DNA from: Bacteroidota bacterium
GTDB taxonomy: Bacteria > Bacteroidota > Bacteroidia > Sphingobacteriales > Sphingobacteriaceae
Assembly: GCA_023450085.1 (NCBI GenBank)
Contig: JAEXHI010000023.1
Coordinates: 1-64,000 of the forward strand
Direction: 5' to 3'
Length of the DNA: 64,000 bases
The number at the start of each line of letters is the position of its first letter. Position 1 is the first letter of the stretch. The notes under the pieces are model-generated. The model ran no database searches. It saw only the letters and a list, made by a program, of their open reading frames with translations, and was not told the DNA's origin. Below are positions 34,281 to 42,680 of the stretch, one piece after another. The position numbers were made by a program, and so were the translations under genes.

Positions 34281-35033
34281 TTAGTCTGTTCTCTTGGCTT
34301 CGATTACGATATAAGGCGATAGCTGTTTTGAATCAAAAGGGAATATTTTGGTAAAAACTTTACCGACTAACCAAGAGGCTTTCTTAAATATCCTTACTGC
34401 TGCTGACTTTTCCTTTTCGTTCTCTAACCAGATACTAAATTTACCAAAATAATTGGCTTGTAAAACTTTGAGCCCTGCATTTTCTACGATCTGCTTTAAC
34501 AGCTGAGGATCCATGCAATTGATGTTATGCTTATCGTAATTTTCCTTATCAAAGTTTTTTTGAAACCAACCATTAACCGCCCTAAAATTAGGAAGGGTGA
34601 TAAATAAAGTTCCTCCTGGTTTTAAAAATGAAATATGTCTTCGGATAATGTCTTCGGTATCATTAAAATGTTCAATCAACCCGCAGCTCAACACCAAATC
34701 ATACTGCTGTTCAGGCTCGTAATTAAATAAGTCGGTCTCAATGATATGGATATCATCTTTCCCCAATCCATTAGCTTGTAAAAGTTGATGGGTAATAGGC
34801 TCATGTACAAAGTAATCAAGCAAAGTAACATCTAGCTTCAAATACTTCTTCAAAAAAACTGCATAATATCCCGGGAATCCCCCCAGCTCAATGGCAGTTT
34901 TCACCTGATCTCGTCTAACGATTTCTTTTAACTGTTGATGGAATAAATAATTTTCTGGTATGGTTACGGAAAGATCTGTTTTGCTTTCCCAATATTTCAC
35001 CCAAAAATCTCTGTCGGTAAGTAAGTTTGCCAT
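34281..35033 (-). CDS. class I SAM-dependent methyltransferase
   Basis: A 250-residue Rossmann methyltransferase. AIELGGFPGYYAVFLKKY is motif I (ELGGFPG), VTLLDYF motif II, YDLVLSCGLIEHFNDTEDII motif IV, and GGTLFITLPNF the following strand. This is the Methyltransf_11/12-like layout. The C-terminal region is basic. The substrate is unknown. The start, near a hairpin-rich gap upstream, is an ATG; a TAAGTTTA box about seven bases before it is one base off consensus. Confidence 0.82.
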   Translation of the reverse strand: MANLLTDRDFWVKYWESKTDLSVTIPENYLFHQQLKEIVRRDQVKTAIELGGFPGYYAVFLKKYLKLDVTLLDYFVHEPITHQLLQANGLGKDDIHIIETDLFNYEPEQQYDLVLSCGLIEHFNDTEDIIRRHISFLKPGGTLFITLPNFRAVNGWFQKNFDKENYDKHNINCMDPQLLKQIVENAGLKVLQANYFGKFSIWLENEKEKSAAVRIFKKASWLVGKVFTKIFPFDSKQLSPYIVIEAKRTD

Positions 35034-35044
35034 TTTGTAGAAGT

Positions 35045-35113
35045 AAACTTACGAAGTTTAACTTTAATTGCCTGTAGTTTTCAAGCGCTTCATTGTTAAA
35101 ACTTCGTAAGTTT
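35045..35113. repeat. inverted pair of AACTTacgAAGTT hairpins
   Basis: The 18 bases at 35045-35062 are the near-perfect reverse complement of 35095-35113 (one extra T). Each arm is itself a small hairpin: AACTTACGAAGTT and AACTTCGTAAGTT. The element lies between the methyltransferase start and the tricorn-like gene's stop, so it may act as terminator for the latter. Its geometry resembles other mini-hairpins in the window. Confidence 0.6.
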
Positions 35114-35168
35114 CATTAATACTCTATATCGGATTAATCAATGCGAACCATCCAACAATTAACCATTG

Positions 35169-38100
35169 TTATTTCAGGTCTTTCATAATTTCTGCCACAG
35201 CCCTTTCCAATTGAGGATCTCTACCCGCTAAACGGTCTTCAAAAGTATTCTTAACTGTAATATCTGGTGCCACACCTTCTTTCTCTAAGTTCTTTCCATC
35301 CATGGTATAGCAACCCCATGATGGTAAACGATAAGAAGAGCCATCAACCAAACCCTTAGCGGAGGTAAAGATGATCCAACGGTAGGTTTCCGTACCGATA
35401 ATTTTGCCCAGCTTTAATTGTTTAAATCCGGCGGCAGTCATCTCGGCATCACTTAAAGACTGTTCGTTAATCAACAATACAATAGGCTTTACAGCCGGGC
35501 CAAAATTACTTTGCGTAGTTAGTTTGCCTCCACGATATTTCCATTTTAGGTAAGGACGTTGCGATAAAAAACGCAATACTTCGTCGTGCACATTTCCACC
35601 AGTGTTATATCGCAAATCCAAAATAATTGCATCCTTATTATTTTCCTGCTCTACCATATCCAATAAAAAGGTTTGCAATTCGCCTGTACTCATGTTTTTC
35701 ATATATGAGTAAGCGATGCGATTTTTGCCCCAATCGTCTACATTTTTACGGTTATTGGCAATCCACTCATCATATAGATTAGATTTTAAGCTAACCGTAT
35801 TTTGTGGGTGTACGTTTACACTTACAGGCTTTCCATTACGAGAAAAAGTCAAGCTCATTTCCCTATCAATAGATGGTTTGCTGAAATAGTAATCCCTATC
35901 CATCGCTTCATCCACTTTTACACCATTTACATGGGTTAAAACATCACCAGCAACTACTTTCCCACCTAATAAAGCGGCACTACTTTTGGCTACAATCCTG
36001 TCTACCTGATAAGGTTTTTCATTATTAAAAATGATTCCTGTTTCGTTGGTAAAAAAGTTCATGCTTTTGCGTTCTTCGGCACCAAAACTGTTAAAGCCCA
36101 TATGTGACGAGTTAAGTTCGCCCAGCATATCATTTAACAAAATACGCAGGTCTGAACGGTTGTTCACGTATGGCAAGTAAGCCGCATAACGTGTTTTCAT
36201 TTTTGGCCAATCTACGCCATGAAAATCGTCATCGTAGAAATTCTCATCCAAACCTACCCATGTTTCATAAAACATCTGATTAAACTCGGCATTCAAGTTT
36301 TTGCTGAATTTGTAGCTATAATCCATCGCATCCAGCTTGTTCATATCAATGTTATACTTATTAAGCACCCCCCTAGCCAATACAAAGTGCTTACCCGCAG
36401 CTTCGGCAATGCCAAAACCACCAGCGGCAACTTTTTCTGTTTTATTGCTTTCAAAAGGTTCAATAACCGTTCTATAGGTACTCATCGGCATTCCTTCATG
36501 GCTTGAAGTGTAAAACACGTAAGTTTTATCTCCCTTCGCCAAAACTTCTGTTAAATATTGGGTGCCAAAAGCTGGACTTACCAGCTCTATTCTATCTAAA
36601 ATACGATCAGTGTTAATGGTAATCGGTTTAGTTGCCGGTTTAGCCTCTACTTTCTTCTTCGCAGTATCGACAGGTTTCTTGGCATCTTTTGCTGGTGCAG
36701 TTTCTTTTGGAGCTGCTGGCGGATTTTCCTTAAACAACTCATCAAACTTATCTGAACGGTAAGGCGTATCATAATAATCCAATGCCATACGATACACATG
36801 TGCATCTTGCATTCCAAAAGGATAAGAAGGTTTGGTCCGGTTACTGGTAAAATAGATGTATTTACCATCTGGCGACCAAATCGGGCTCGATTCAGTTACT
36901 CCCGTATTGGTTAAATTAATGGTTTGATTGGCCTTAAGGTCATGCACCAAAATATCCTGCTCAAAATTGCGGTAGACCGTAAAAAGCAAGTATTGTTCGT
37001 TTGGCGAGAAGCTAGGTGAAGACTCTTGAATAGCCCAAAACTCATCCTTTAGCACTGTTTTGCTTTGTAAGGTTTTCAAGTCCATTAACCGCAATTCGTT
37101 CCTACCGCTTAAATAAACCGCTTGGGTTTTGGTTTTGTTAAAAGCAATGGCCCTATTATTTGCTTTGTCATTGGTCAGCTGTTTTGGAGCCGATTTTCCA
37201 TCACCCACTACCGTAAACCAGTTTTGGTAGCCATTAACGGTTTGATTGAAAAGGATGGTTTTGTTATCTGCCAACCATTTCAGTTCCATCGCACGCTCGC
37301 CGCTATTGCTAATCTGGCGAATGAACTTTCCATCTACATCACTTACAAACAATTCCCCTCTTGAAATAAAAGCCATTTTTTTGCCGTCAGGCGATATGTC
37401 AAAATTGAAGATATTTGCTTTTACTTCATATTCCTGCTCTTTGGTCAATACCTGATTTCTAAAAGAACTGATGTTGATTTTTTCTGTCTTTTTGGAAGCT
37501 ACGTCATATACATATAACTGATAATCTTTCTCAAAAACAACGGCATTACCATTAGCAGCTACAAATGGGCGTTTAATAGAAGTATCGAACTTGGTAAGTG
37601 CTGTTTTTTTACCACCTACAAAAGTATAAAGGTTGTACTCCTCATTGGCTTCATCCGAAACAAAATAGATATTCCCTTTTTGGTCAACACTAGTCCAAAA
37701 ATCTTTACCTATATAATCGGTATAACGCTTGTATGCTTTGGTTTTAGGGTTGTACGATTGGATATCTGGATTGAAAGCACCTTTGTATCGCTTGCGGTTA
37801 GCAAAGTTTCTACTTTCCCAAGTATCGCTAAAAAACAAGCTACCATCAGGAGCCTCGGCAATATTGTGGGTTGTGTTAAAATAGTTTTCAAATAAACGCA
37901 CCGCGGTACCACCGTTGACGCCTACTTTATAGCTCGAGAAGTTGTTATAACGGCTAGAAGTGAAATAAATAGTTTTCGAATCCCAACTCCAGTTATCCAC
38001 TTCATCGGTACCATCATTAAAGGTCAGCTGTTTAATTTCGCCACCCGCCATTGGCATTACGTAAACATCAAAATTGCCATACTGATTGGACGAAAAGGCC

Positions 38101-38345
38101 AACCATTTACCATCTGGCGAGATTTTCGGATTGATTTCATCGCCCTGCATCGCGGTAATTCTTGAGGCTAAGCCACCTTTAACAGGCACTTTCCAAATAT
38201 CACCATCGTAACTAAATACTACGGTCTGCGCATCTGGAGATAAGGCTGGACAACTGGCAAAATAGGTTTGGTTTTGGGCATTTACCATTAACGGCAACGA
38301 CAAAAATGCGAACGCAAGCTTGCTGAATAGGTTTTTATTCTTCAT
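35169..38345 (-). CDS. tricorn-like S41 serine protease, exported
   Basis: A 1058-residue protease from the ATG at 38343-38345, which opens a good signal peptide (ending PLMVNAQ). The N-terminal half is a WD40-like beta-propeller (LSPDAQTVVFSYDGDIWKVPVKGG, ISPDGKWLAFSSNQYGNFDVYVMP). A Pro/Lys/Ala-rich linker follows near 560-590. A PDZ domain (VAGDVLTHVNGVKV) precedes the S41 catalytic part, with the nucleophile Ser in NEQSLSDAEMTAAGF. This is the tricorn layout. It probably degrades peptides in the periplasm. An upstream extension of 30 residues was rejected as non-signal-like. Confidence 0.93.
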   Translation of the reverse strand: MKNKNLFSKLAFAFLSLPLMVNAQNQTYFASCPALSPDAQTVVFSYDGDIWKVPVKGGLASRITAMQGDEINPKISPDGKWLAFSSNQYGNFDVYVMPMAGGEIKQLTFNDGTDEVDNWSWDSKTIYFTSSRYNNFSSYKVGVNGGTAVRLFENYFNTTHNIAEAPDGSLFFSDTWESRNFANRKRYKGAFNPDIQSYNPKTKAYKRYTDYIGKDFWTSVDQKGNIYFVSDEANEEYNLYTFVGGKKTALTKFDTSIKRPFVAANGNAVVFEKDYQLYVYDVASKKTEKINISSFRNQVLTKEQEYEVKANIFNFDISPDGKKMAFISRGELFVSDVDGKFIRQISNSGERAMELKWLADNKTILFNQTVNGYQNWFTVVGDGKSAPKQLTNDKANNRAIAFNKTKTQAVYLSGRNELRLMDLKTLQSKTVLKDEFWAIQESSPSFSPNEQYLLFTVYRNFEQDILVHDLKANQTINLTNTGVTESSPIWSPDGKYIYFTSNRTKPSYPFGMQDAHVYRMALDYYDTPYRSDKFDELFKENPPAAPKETAPAKDAKKPVDTAKKKVEAKPATKPITINTDRILDRIELVSPAFGTQYLTEVLAKGDKTYVFYTSSHEGMPMSTYRTVIEPFESNKTEKVAAGGFGIAEAAGKHFVLARGVLNKYNIDMNKLDAMDYSYKFSKNLNAEFNQMFYETWVGLDENFYDDDFHGVDWPKMKTRYAAYLPYVNNRSDLRILLNDMLGELNSSHMGFNSFGAEERKSMNFFTNETGIIFNNEKPYQVDRIVAKSSAALLGGKVVAGDVLTHVNGVKVDEAMDRDYYFSKPSIDREMSLTFSRNGKPVSVNVHPQNTVSLKSNLYDEWIANNRKNVDDWGKNRIAYSYMKNMSTGELQTFLLDMVEQENNKDAIILDLRYNTGGNVHDEVLRFLSQRPYLKWKYRGGKLTTQSNFGPAVKPIVLLINEQSLSDAEMTAAGFKQLKLGKIIGTETYRWIIFTSAKGLVDGSSYRLPSWGCYTMDGKNLEKEGVAPDITVKNTFEDRLAGRDPQLERAVAEIMKDLK

Positions 38346-38406
38346 TTTTATAATGATAAGTTTAGTTAATTTGAGTAACGGTTTTACAAACCTAAACAAT
38401 AAAATG

Positions 38407-38414
38407 TATTTTTG
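38407..38414 (+). promoter_or_regulatory. candidate -7 promoter box TATTTTTG for the GT4 gene
   Basis: An exact TAnnTTTG match lying across one possible start codon (TTG at 38412) and ending six bases before the second (TTG at 38421). If real, it favours the second start and predicts almost no leader. Confidence 0.45.
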
Positions 38415-38420
38415 ATCGCT

Positions 38421-39695
38421 TTGAAAGTAGTACACCTCAACACATATGATGGCAACGGCGGCGCTGGTAGAGCGTGTTTACGTTTAAGCGATGCACTGAA
38501 CCAAGCAGGCATCGATTCCAAGGTATTGGTATATTATCAATTCGGTAATAATCCAAGTATCCACAATTTAAGTAAAAGCCCCTTTGCTAAGGCCAAGGCG
38601 GTTTTTAACATCATGGCCGAGCGATACTTGGCCAAATTATTCTCCAAAAAATCGGTAAAAACACCGTTCTCCCTACAGTGGTTTGGCAAAAGCGTCCTTA
38701 AAAATAAATTGGTAAAAGAGGCTGATGTCATTCACATTCACTGGATCAATCATGGCTTTTTAAGTCCTAAGTTTTTAGCACAGCTTGATGAATTGGAAAA
38801 ACCCATTGTTTGGACTTTCCATGACAGCAATGCCTTTACTGGAGGATGTCACGTTCGTTATAGTTGCGAAAATTTCCATAGACAATGTGGCAACTGCCCT
38901 TTGTTGAAAATGAGCGGACCAAAAGATATCTCCCACCAAACTTGGAAACGCAAGCAAAAAGCTTACTCAGAAGTAAATTTCCACGTGGTAGCTCCAAGCA
39001 GATGGATGGCACAATCCGTAAAAGAAAGCAGTTTATTGGGACTAAGACATACCTCGGTGATTCCAAATACTATTGAGGTAGATGTTTTTAAACCTTACGT
39101 AAAGTCCGAGGCCAAAAAAATCCTCAAGATAGCACCTGAAAAATTTGTGTTGATGAGTGGTTTCATGCCTTCAAAAAATGATAAACATAAGGGTACACAA
39201 TATCTTATTGATGCATTATTTGAACTTTCTAGGCGACCTGAAATCCCGAATGAGCAAATAGAACTGGTTATTTTTGGCAATAAGAACGAAGAGAATATTC
39301 CCAAATTCCCTTTCAAAACCACCTTTTTGGGAACCATCAATAAAGATGAGCACTTAGCTAAATGCTATGCTGCAGCTGACGCTTTCATCACTCCTTCTCT
39401 GGAAGACAACCTACCCAACACCGTGATGGAAAGTTTGGCCTGCGCCACACCAGTTATTGCTTTTACTACTGGTGGCATTCCTGATATGGTGAAACACTTG
39501 CAGAATGGCTATTTGGCAAAATACGAAGATGCTTCAGACTTAGCAGATGGTATTGAATGGTTGTTTCTGCACGATCAAAAGGAAGAAATCCAAAAGGAAG
39601 CTCGCAGAACGGTGCTAAGTACATTTGCGCCAACTGTAATTGCCGAACAACATGCCTTGCTTTATTTGAAGTTGCTGGATGACATGCCAAAGTAG
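38421..39695 (+). CDS. glycosyltransferase family 4 protein
   Basis: A 424-residue GT-B glycosyltransferase. The N-terminus KVVHLNTYDGNGGAGRACLRL is the donor-fold start, VVAPSRWMAQSV a mid motif, and EDNLPNTVMESLACATPVIAF the GT4 E-x7-E nucleotide-sugar binding pattern. A Cys-rich insertion (CHVRYSCENFHRQCGNCPLL) is seen in GT4 proteins of this group. There is no ATG near the start. I chose the TTG at 38421 because the next upstream TTG falls inside a putative promoter box. It probably builds a surface polysaccharide. Confidence 0.9.
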   Translation: MKVVHLNTYDGNGGAGRACLRLSDALNQAGIDSKVLVYYQFGNNPSIHNLSKSPFAKAKAVFNIMAERYLAKLFSKKSVKTPFSLQWFGKSVLKNKLVKEADVIHIHWINHGFLSPKFLAQLDELEKPIVWTFHDSNAFTGGCHVRYSCENFHRQCGNCPLLKMSGPKDISHQTWKRKQKAYSEVNFHVVAPSRWMAQSVKESSLLGLRHTSVIPNTIEVDVFKPYVKSEAKKILKIAPEKFVLMSGFMPSKNDKHKGTQYLIDALFELSRRPEIPNEQIELVIFGNKNEENIPKFPFKTTFLGTINKDEHLAKCYAAADAFITPSLEDNLPNTVMESLACATPVIAFTTGGIPDMVKHLQNGYLAKYEDASDLADGIEWLFLHDQKEEIQKEARRTVLSTFAPTVIAEQHALLYLKLLDDMPK

Positions 39696-39696
39696 G

Positions 39697-39724
39697 TTGA
39701 AAGTGAGAAGTAGAAAGTTAAAAG
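39697..39724 (+). repeat. four phased degenerate 7-base units directly after the GT4 stop
   Basis: Starting one base after the stop codon, 28 bases split into four heptamers with the T-x-x-A-A-A-G pattern, the last two being TAGAAAG TTAAAAG. The third position is variable. Unit sequence is close to that of the array before rsmE. Confidence 0.6.
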
Positions 39725-39767
39725 TAAGACTAGCCCTTCCTATTACCTTCATTTCGACACCCTACCC

Positions 39768-39862
39768 CGTCATTTCGACGATAGGAGAAATCTAGCAATT
39801 TGAGCAAACGTCAGTTCATAAAGGTATAGTTACTAGATTTCTCACATACGTTCGAAATGACG
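39768..39862. repeat. GTCAT...ATGAC palindrome (TTTCGA / GAGAAATCT flavour)
   Basis: CGTCATTTCGACG (39768-39780) pairs with CGTTCGAAATGACG (39849-39862) with one bulge. An inner perfect stem is GAGAAATCTAG (39785-39795) with CTAGATTTCTC (39833-39843). It fills the gap between two co-oriented glycosyltransferase genes. The 281-base gap holds no gene. Confidence 0.7.
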
Positions 39863-39976
39863 ATTCTATGATCGTCACAGCGAGAGACAACCTACTCCGC
39901 CCCCTTAAAGAATCACCCCAAACTTAAAAACGCTCTCCACACTCAAAATAACAGACTAAATCCTTAAACTTGTACC

Positions 39977-40726
39977 ATGCTTCCCAAACTGTCTGTCATC
40001 ACCATTGTATACAATAATGTAAAGGATATAGAACGCACCATGCTTTCAATCCTGAACCAAACTTATTCCAATATAGAATACATTGTGATAGACGGCGCCT
40101 CCAATGATGGTACTTTAGAAGTCATCAAGAAATACGAGGACCGCATAACAAAACTGATTTCGGAAAAAGACAAAGGCATTTACGATGCCATGAACAAGGG
40201 CTTGGCACTAGCCACTGGCGATTATGTACTGTTCATGAACTCAGGTGATGAAATATATGAGCTAGAAACCGTTGAAAAGATTTTTGCTAGTGCTCCCAAC
40301 GCCGACATTTATTACGGCGAGACAGAAATGTACGATGAAAATTGGCAAAGCTTGGGCAGACGTAGACATCAAGCCCCTGAACACTTCACTTGGGAAAGCT
40401 TTAAATATGGGATGAACATTAGCCATCAGGCCATTTACATCAAACGTAGCCTAACAGAACCTTACAACCTACAGTACAAATACAGTGCGGACATTGATTG
40501 GATCATCAAAATTGCAAAAAAAGCCTCTAGCATTGTCAATACGCATTTATATGTTGCCAAGTACCTAGTAGGTGGCATGAGCAAGAAAAAACATCGCGAA
40601 AGCTTAAAAGAACGCTTCCATATTTTCAGTCATTACTACGGTCTCTTCTCAAATGTGATCAATCATGCCGTGATCGCTTTCAATTTGGCTTTCTATTTTT
40701 TAAAGCATAGGCGCACCAATGATTAA
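39977..40726 (+). CDS. glycosyltransferase family 2 protein
   Basis: A 249-residue GT-A enzyme. The opening LSVITIVYNNVKDIERTMLSIL and YIVIDGASNDGTLEVIKKY give the nucleotide-binding region. YVLFMNSGDEIYE is the DxD equivalent, and YSADIDWIIKIAKK the acceptor-side motif. It belongs to the WcaA-like group common in capsule and O-antigen clusters. A TAAACTTG box, one base off consensus, ends five bases before the ATG. Confidence 0.92.
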   Translation: MLPKLSVITIVYNNVKDIERTMLSILNQTYSNIEYIVIDGASNDGTLEVIKKYEDRITKLISEKDKGIYDAMNKGLALATGDYVLFMNSGDEIYELETVEKIFASAPNADIYYGETEMYDENWQSLGRRRHQAPEHFTWESFKYGMNISHQAIYIKRSLTEPYNLQYKYSADIDWIIKIAKKASSIVNTHLYVAKYLVGGMSKKKHRESLKERFHIFSHYYGLFSNVINHAVIAFNLAFYFLKHRRTND

Positions 40727-40728
40727 TT

Positions 40729-41016
40729 ATGCCAAATCGAAAAGCAAATATTTTGATTGCATACCTAATATTAATATTTAATATCGCTTGGGCATTCTTT
40801 TCTTTACAACTTTTATATAAATACCATTTCACAAACACATTATGGTATTACATGTATCCTGAATGGCAACTTGCAATGAACACCTTAGCTGGGTTAATTG
40901 GAATTATTATAGGTATAAATCTCATCAATATGAAAATTGGGTTAAAAAGTGCGCTGAAAATACAGCTTGCTATTCTGGTTATTACCATTCTTACTTCTTG
41001 TATTTTTACCATATAA
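40729..41016 (+). CDS. small membrane protein, unknown function
   Basis: A 95-residue protein with about three hydrophobic helices (ILIAYLILIFNIAWAFFSLQLL, MNTLAGLIGIIIGINLI, IQLAILVITILTSCIFTI). I recognise no family. It starts two bases after the glycosyltransferase stop, so it is likely cotranslated. It is AT-rich and ends with a membrane helix, so it appears complete. Confidence 0.6.
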   Translation: MPNRKANILIAYLILIFNIAWAFFSLQLLYKYHFTNTLWYYMYPEWQLAMNTLAGLIGIIIGINLINMKIGLKSALKIQLAILVITILTSCIFTI

Positions 41017-41124
41017 TCATCCATTGTTGTTTGATCAATAATGGTAAGGAAGTCTACTTTTCCGAAACAATCCCATCAAATTTCTTGTATTAAATAAGAT
41101 TGTTTTATTAAATACATAAAGAAA

Positions 41125-41685
41125 ATGGGAAAGTTGAGTAATAAAAATATCGCCATCCTATCAGAGAATGGTTTCGAAGAATCTGAATTATTTGAACCAC
41201 TAAATAGATTAAAAGAAGAGGGCGCCAGCGTACGGATTATTTCTAGCAAAAAAGGTACTATTAAAGGAATGAAAGACCATCAATGGAGCAAGGAGATTGA
41301 AGTGGATAATGCTGTAGAAGAAGTAAACGTAAATGATTTTGATGGATTGGTATTACCTGGTGGTGTGATCAATCCTGATGCATTAAGAGCCAATGATAAT
41401 GCCGTAGCCTTTGTGAAAGATTTTTTCAGAAAAGGAAAACCTGTAGCAGCAATATGCCATGGACCACAAACACTTATCAATGCTGAAGTAGTGGAAGGTA
41501 GAAAAATGACTTCCTACAAATCCATCAAAAAGGATTTGGTAAATGCTGGGGCAAATTGGGTAGATGAAGAAGTAGTGGTAGACCAAGGTTTGGTCACCAG
41601 CCGTAGTCCGCAAGACTTACCTGCTTTTAACGATAAAATGGTAGAAGAATTTGCCGAAGGAATTCACGAGAAGCAACACGCTTAA
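41125..41685 (+). CDS. DJ-1/PfpI-family protein (YhbO-like)
   Basis: A 186-residue protein of the DJ-1/PfpI superfamily. The nucleophile elbow is AAICHGPQTL (Cys near 112 with the following His), preceded by FDGLVLPGGVINPD, the small-residue loop typical of the group. IAILSENGFEESELFEPLNRLKEEGA is the conserved N-terminal strand and helix; the Glu there is the partner of the catalytic Cys. Family members are protein repair or protease-like stress proteins; the activity of this one is not certain. Confidence 0.9.
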   Translation: MGKLSNKNIAILSENGFEESELFEPLNRLKEEGASVRIISSKKGTIKGMKDHQWSKEIEVDNAVEEVNVNDFDGLVLPGGVINPDALRANDNAVAFVKDFFRKGKPVAAICHGPQTLINAEVVEGRKMTSYKSIKKDLVNAGANWVDEEVVVDQGLVTSRSPQDLPAFNDKMVEEFAEGIHEKQHA

Positions 41686-41762
41686 TACCTGGTTTTGGTT
41701 TTGGACTCGAATGTTCAAAACCAAATTTTACATTCCGCTGAACTGTGGCAATCTAATAATCC

Positions 41763-41770
41763 TAACTTTG
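41763..41770 (+). promoter_or_regulatory. candidate -7 promoter box TAACTTTG for the Cys-rich mini protein
   Basis: An exact TAnnTTTG match ending five bases before the ATG at 41776. No clear -33 TTTG is visible. It would also drive the Crp/Fnr gene directly downstream. Confidence 0.45.
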
Positions 41771-41775
41771 TAAAC

Positions 41776-41940
41776 ATGGATATTCAGTTTATCTTAATGA
41801 TTGCCCTTTTTGTTGCTGCCCTATTTTATGTGGGCAGGGTAATTTACCGTAGCATTGCACCTAAAAAAGGTTCATGCGCAACAGGCTGTGGCAAATGTGG
41901 GGCTGATTTCAGTAAAATCCCTGACACCAACACCAAGTAG
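41776..41940 (+). CDS. FeoB-associated Cys-rich mini membrane protein
   Basis: A 54-residue protein with one membrane helix (IQFILMIALFVAALFYVGRVIY) followed by KKGSCATGCGKCGADF, a three-cysteine motif of the FeoB-associated Cys-rich family. The ATG at 41776 is chosen because the longer frame would add 27 residues of non-membrane sequence. In other Bacteroidota such proteins sit next to feoB, but no feoB is in this window. The stop is followed immediately by the Crp/Fnr ATG with no gap. Confidence 0.75.
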   Translation: MDIQFILMIALFVAALFYVGRVIYRSIAPKKGSCATGCGKCGADFSKIPDTNTK

Positions 41941-42528
41941 ATGTTAGAAAAATTCCAGTCCTATCTCAAAGAACGTCTTGCCATTACCGATGAGCAAGCA
42001 AAAGAAGCTACGAGCTGTTTAAAAAGCAAAACCATCAAAAAAGGAACCGTCTTATTAAGTCCTGGTGATTTAAGATCAGACAACTACTTCATTAATGAAG
42101 GCCTTTTACGCTACTTTTCCATTGACGAGAAAGGAAAGGAGCACATTATACAATTCGCTCCTGAGAACTGGATGATCTCTGACCGTAACAGTTCTCTATT
42201 TAACGAACCATCAGTTTTCTATATTGATGCCATCGAGAATACCGAAGTGCTTATTGTGCCTAGCCATTTCTTCGCAGATATTCAAAAATTACTTCCGCAT
42301 ATCCTAGAGCTAAACATTCTGATGTTGCACAACTCCATTAGGTTTATGCAAAAACGCATTAACATGCTATTGAGTGCAACCGCCGAAGAACGTTACTTAG
42401 ACTTCATTAAGTTGTATCCTAACTTAACTTTAAGGGTTCCTCAATGGATGATTGCCTCCTACTTGGGCATTACACCCGAATCTTTAAGCCGTGTACGTAA
42501 AGACCTTGCTAAAAAACATTTCAAGTAA
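41941..42528 (+). CDS. Crp/Fnr-family transcriptional regulator
   Basis: A 195-residue regulator. Residues of about 15-125 form a cyclic-nucleotide-binding-like sensor fold (KKGTVLLSPGDLRSDNYFINEGLLRYF). A dimer helix follows (LHNSIRFMQKRINMLLSATAEERYLDFIKLYP), then a short helix-turn-helix (VPQWMIASYLGITPESLSRVRKDLAKK). There is no Cys cluster for an Fe-S site, so it is not an oxygen sensor of the FNR type. The effector is unknown. It starts directly after the Cys-rich mini protein and lies upstream of yceI and pirin. Confidence 0.93.
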   Translation: MLEKFQSYLKERLAITDEQAKEATSCLKSKTIKKGTVLLSPGDLRSDNYFINEGLLRYFSIDEKGKEHIIQFAPENWMISDRNSSLFNEPSVFYIDAIENTEVLIVPSHFFADIQKLLPHILELNILMLHNSIRFMQKRINMLLSATAEERYLDFIKLYPNLTLRVPQWMIASYLGITPESLSRVRKDLAKKHFK

Positions 42529-42611
42529 AATTAGTTAATTGTCAAATCGATTAGCTGGTTAATCGCTATTACTTGTAATCTAATGAACTAAATTCATTAC
42601 TTAACATACAT

Positions 42612-42630
42612 CAATGTTCAGCTAACATTG
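42612..42630. promoter_or_regulatory. inverted repeat CAATGTT-5-AACATTG upstream of yceI: candidate operator
   Basis: Perfect 7-bp arms at 42612-42618 and 42624-42630 flank a 5-base centre. The site covers the place of a -33 element for the exact -7 box TAAATTTG at 42637-42644. A dimeric regulator bound here would block or recruit polymerase. The Crp/Fnr gene ends 84 bases upstream and is the obvious candidate, but this is inference. Confidence 0.55.
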
Positions 42631-42636
42631 TCGCCG

Positions 42637-42644
42637 TAAATTTG
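42637..42644 (+). promoter_or_regulatory. -7 promoter box TAAATTTG for yceI-pirin
   Basis: Exact TAnnTTTG match 36 bases before the yceI ATG, giving a normal leader length. The -33 position falls within the inverted repeat just upstream. Confidence 0.5.
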
Positions 42645-42680
42645 TTGCATAAAATTTAACAATCTAAAAATTAAAATATT

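Noticed and set aside
40863..41093. 76-residue frame overlapping the small membrane protein gene
   Set aside because: Aromatic-rich, out of frame with the likelier membrane protein and lacking its own start context.
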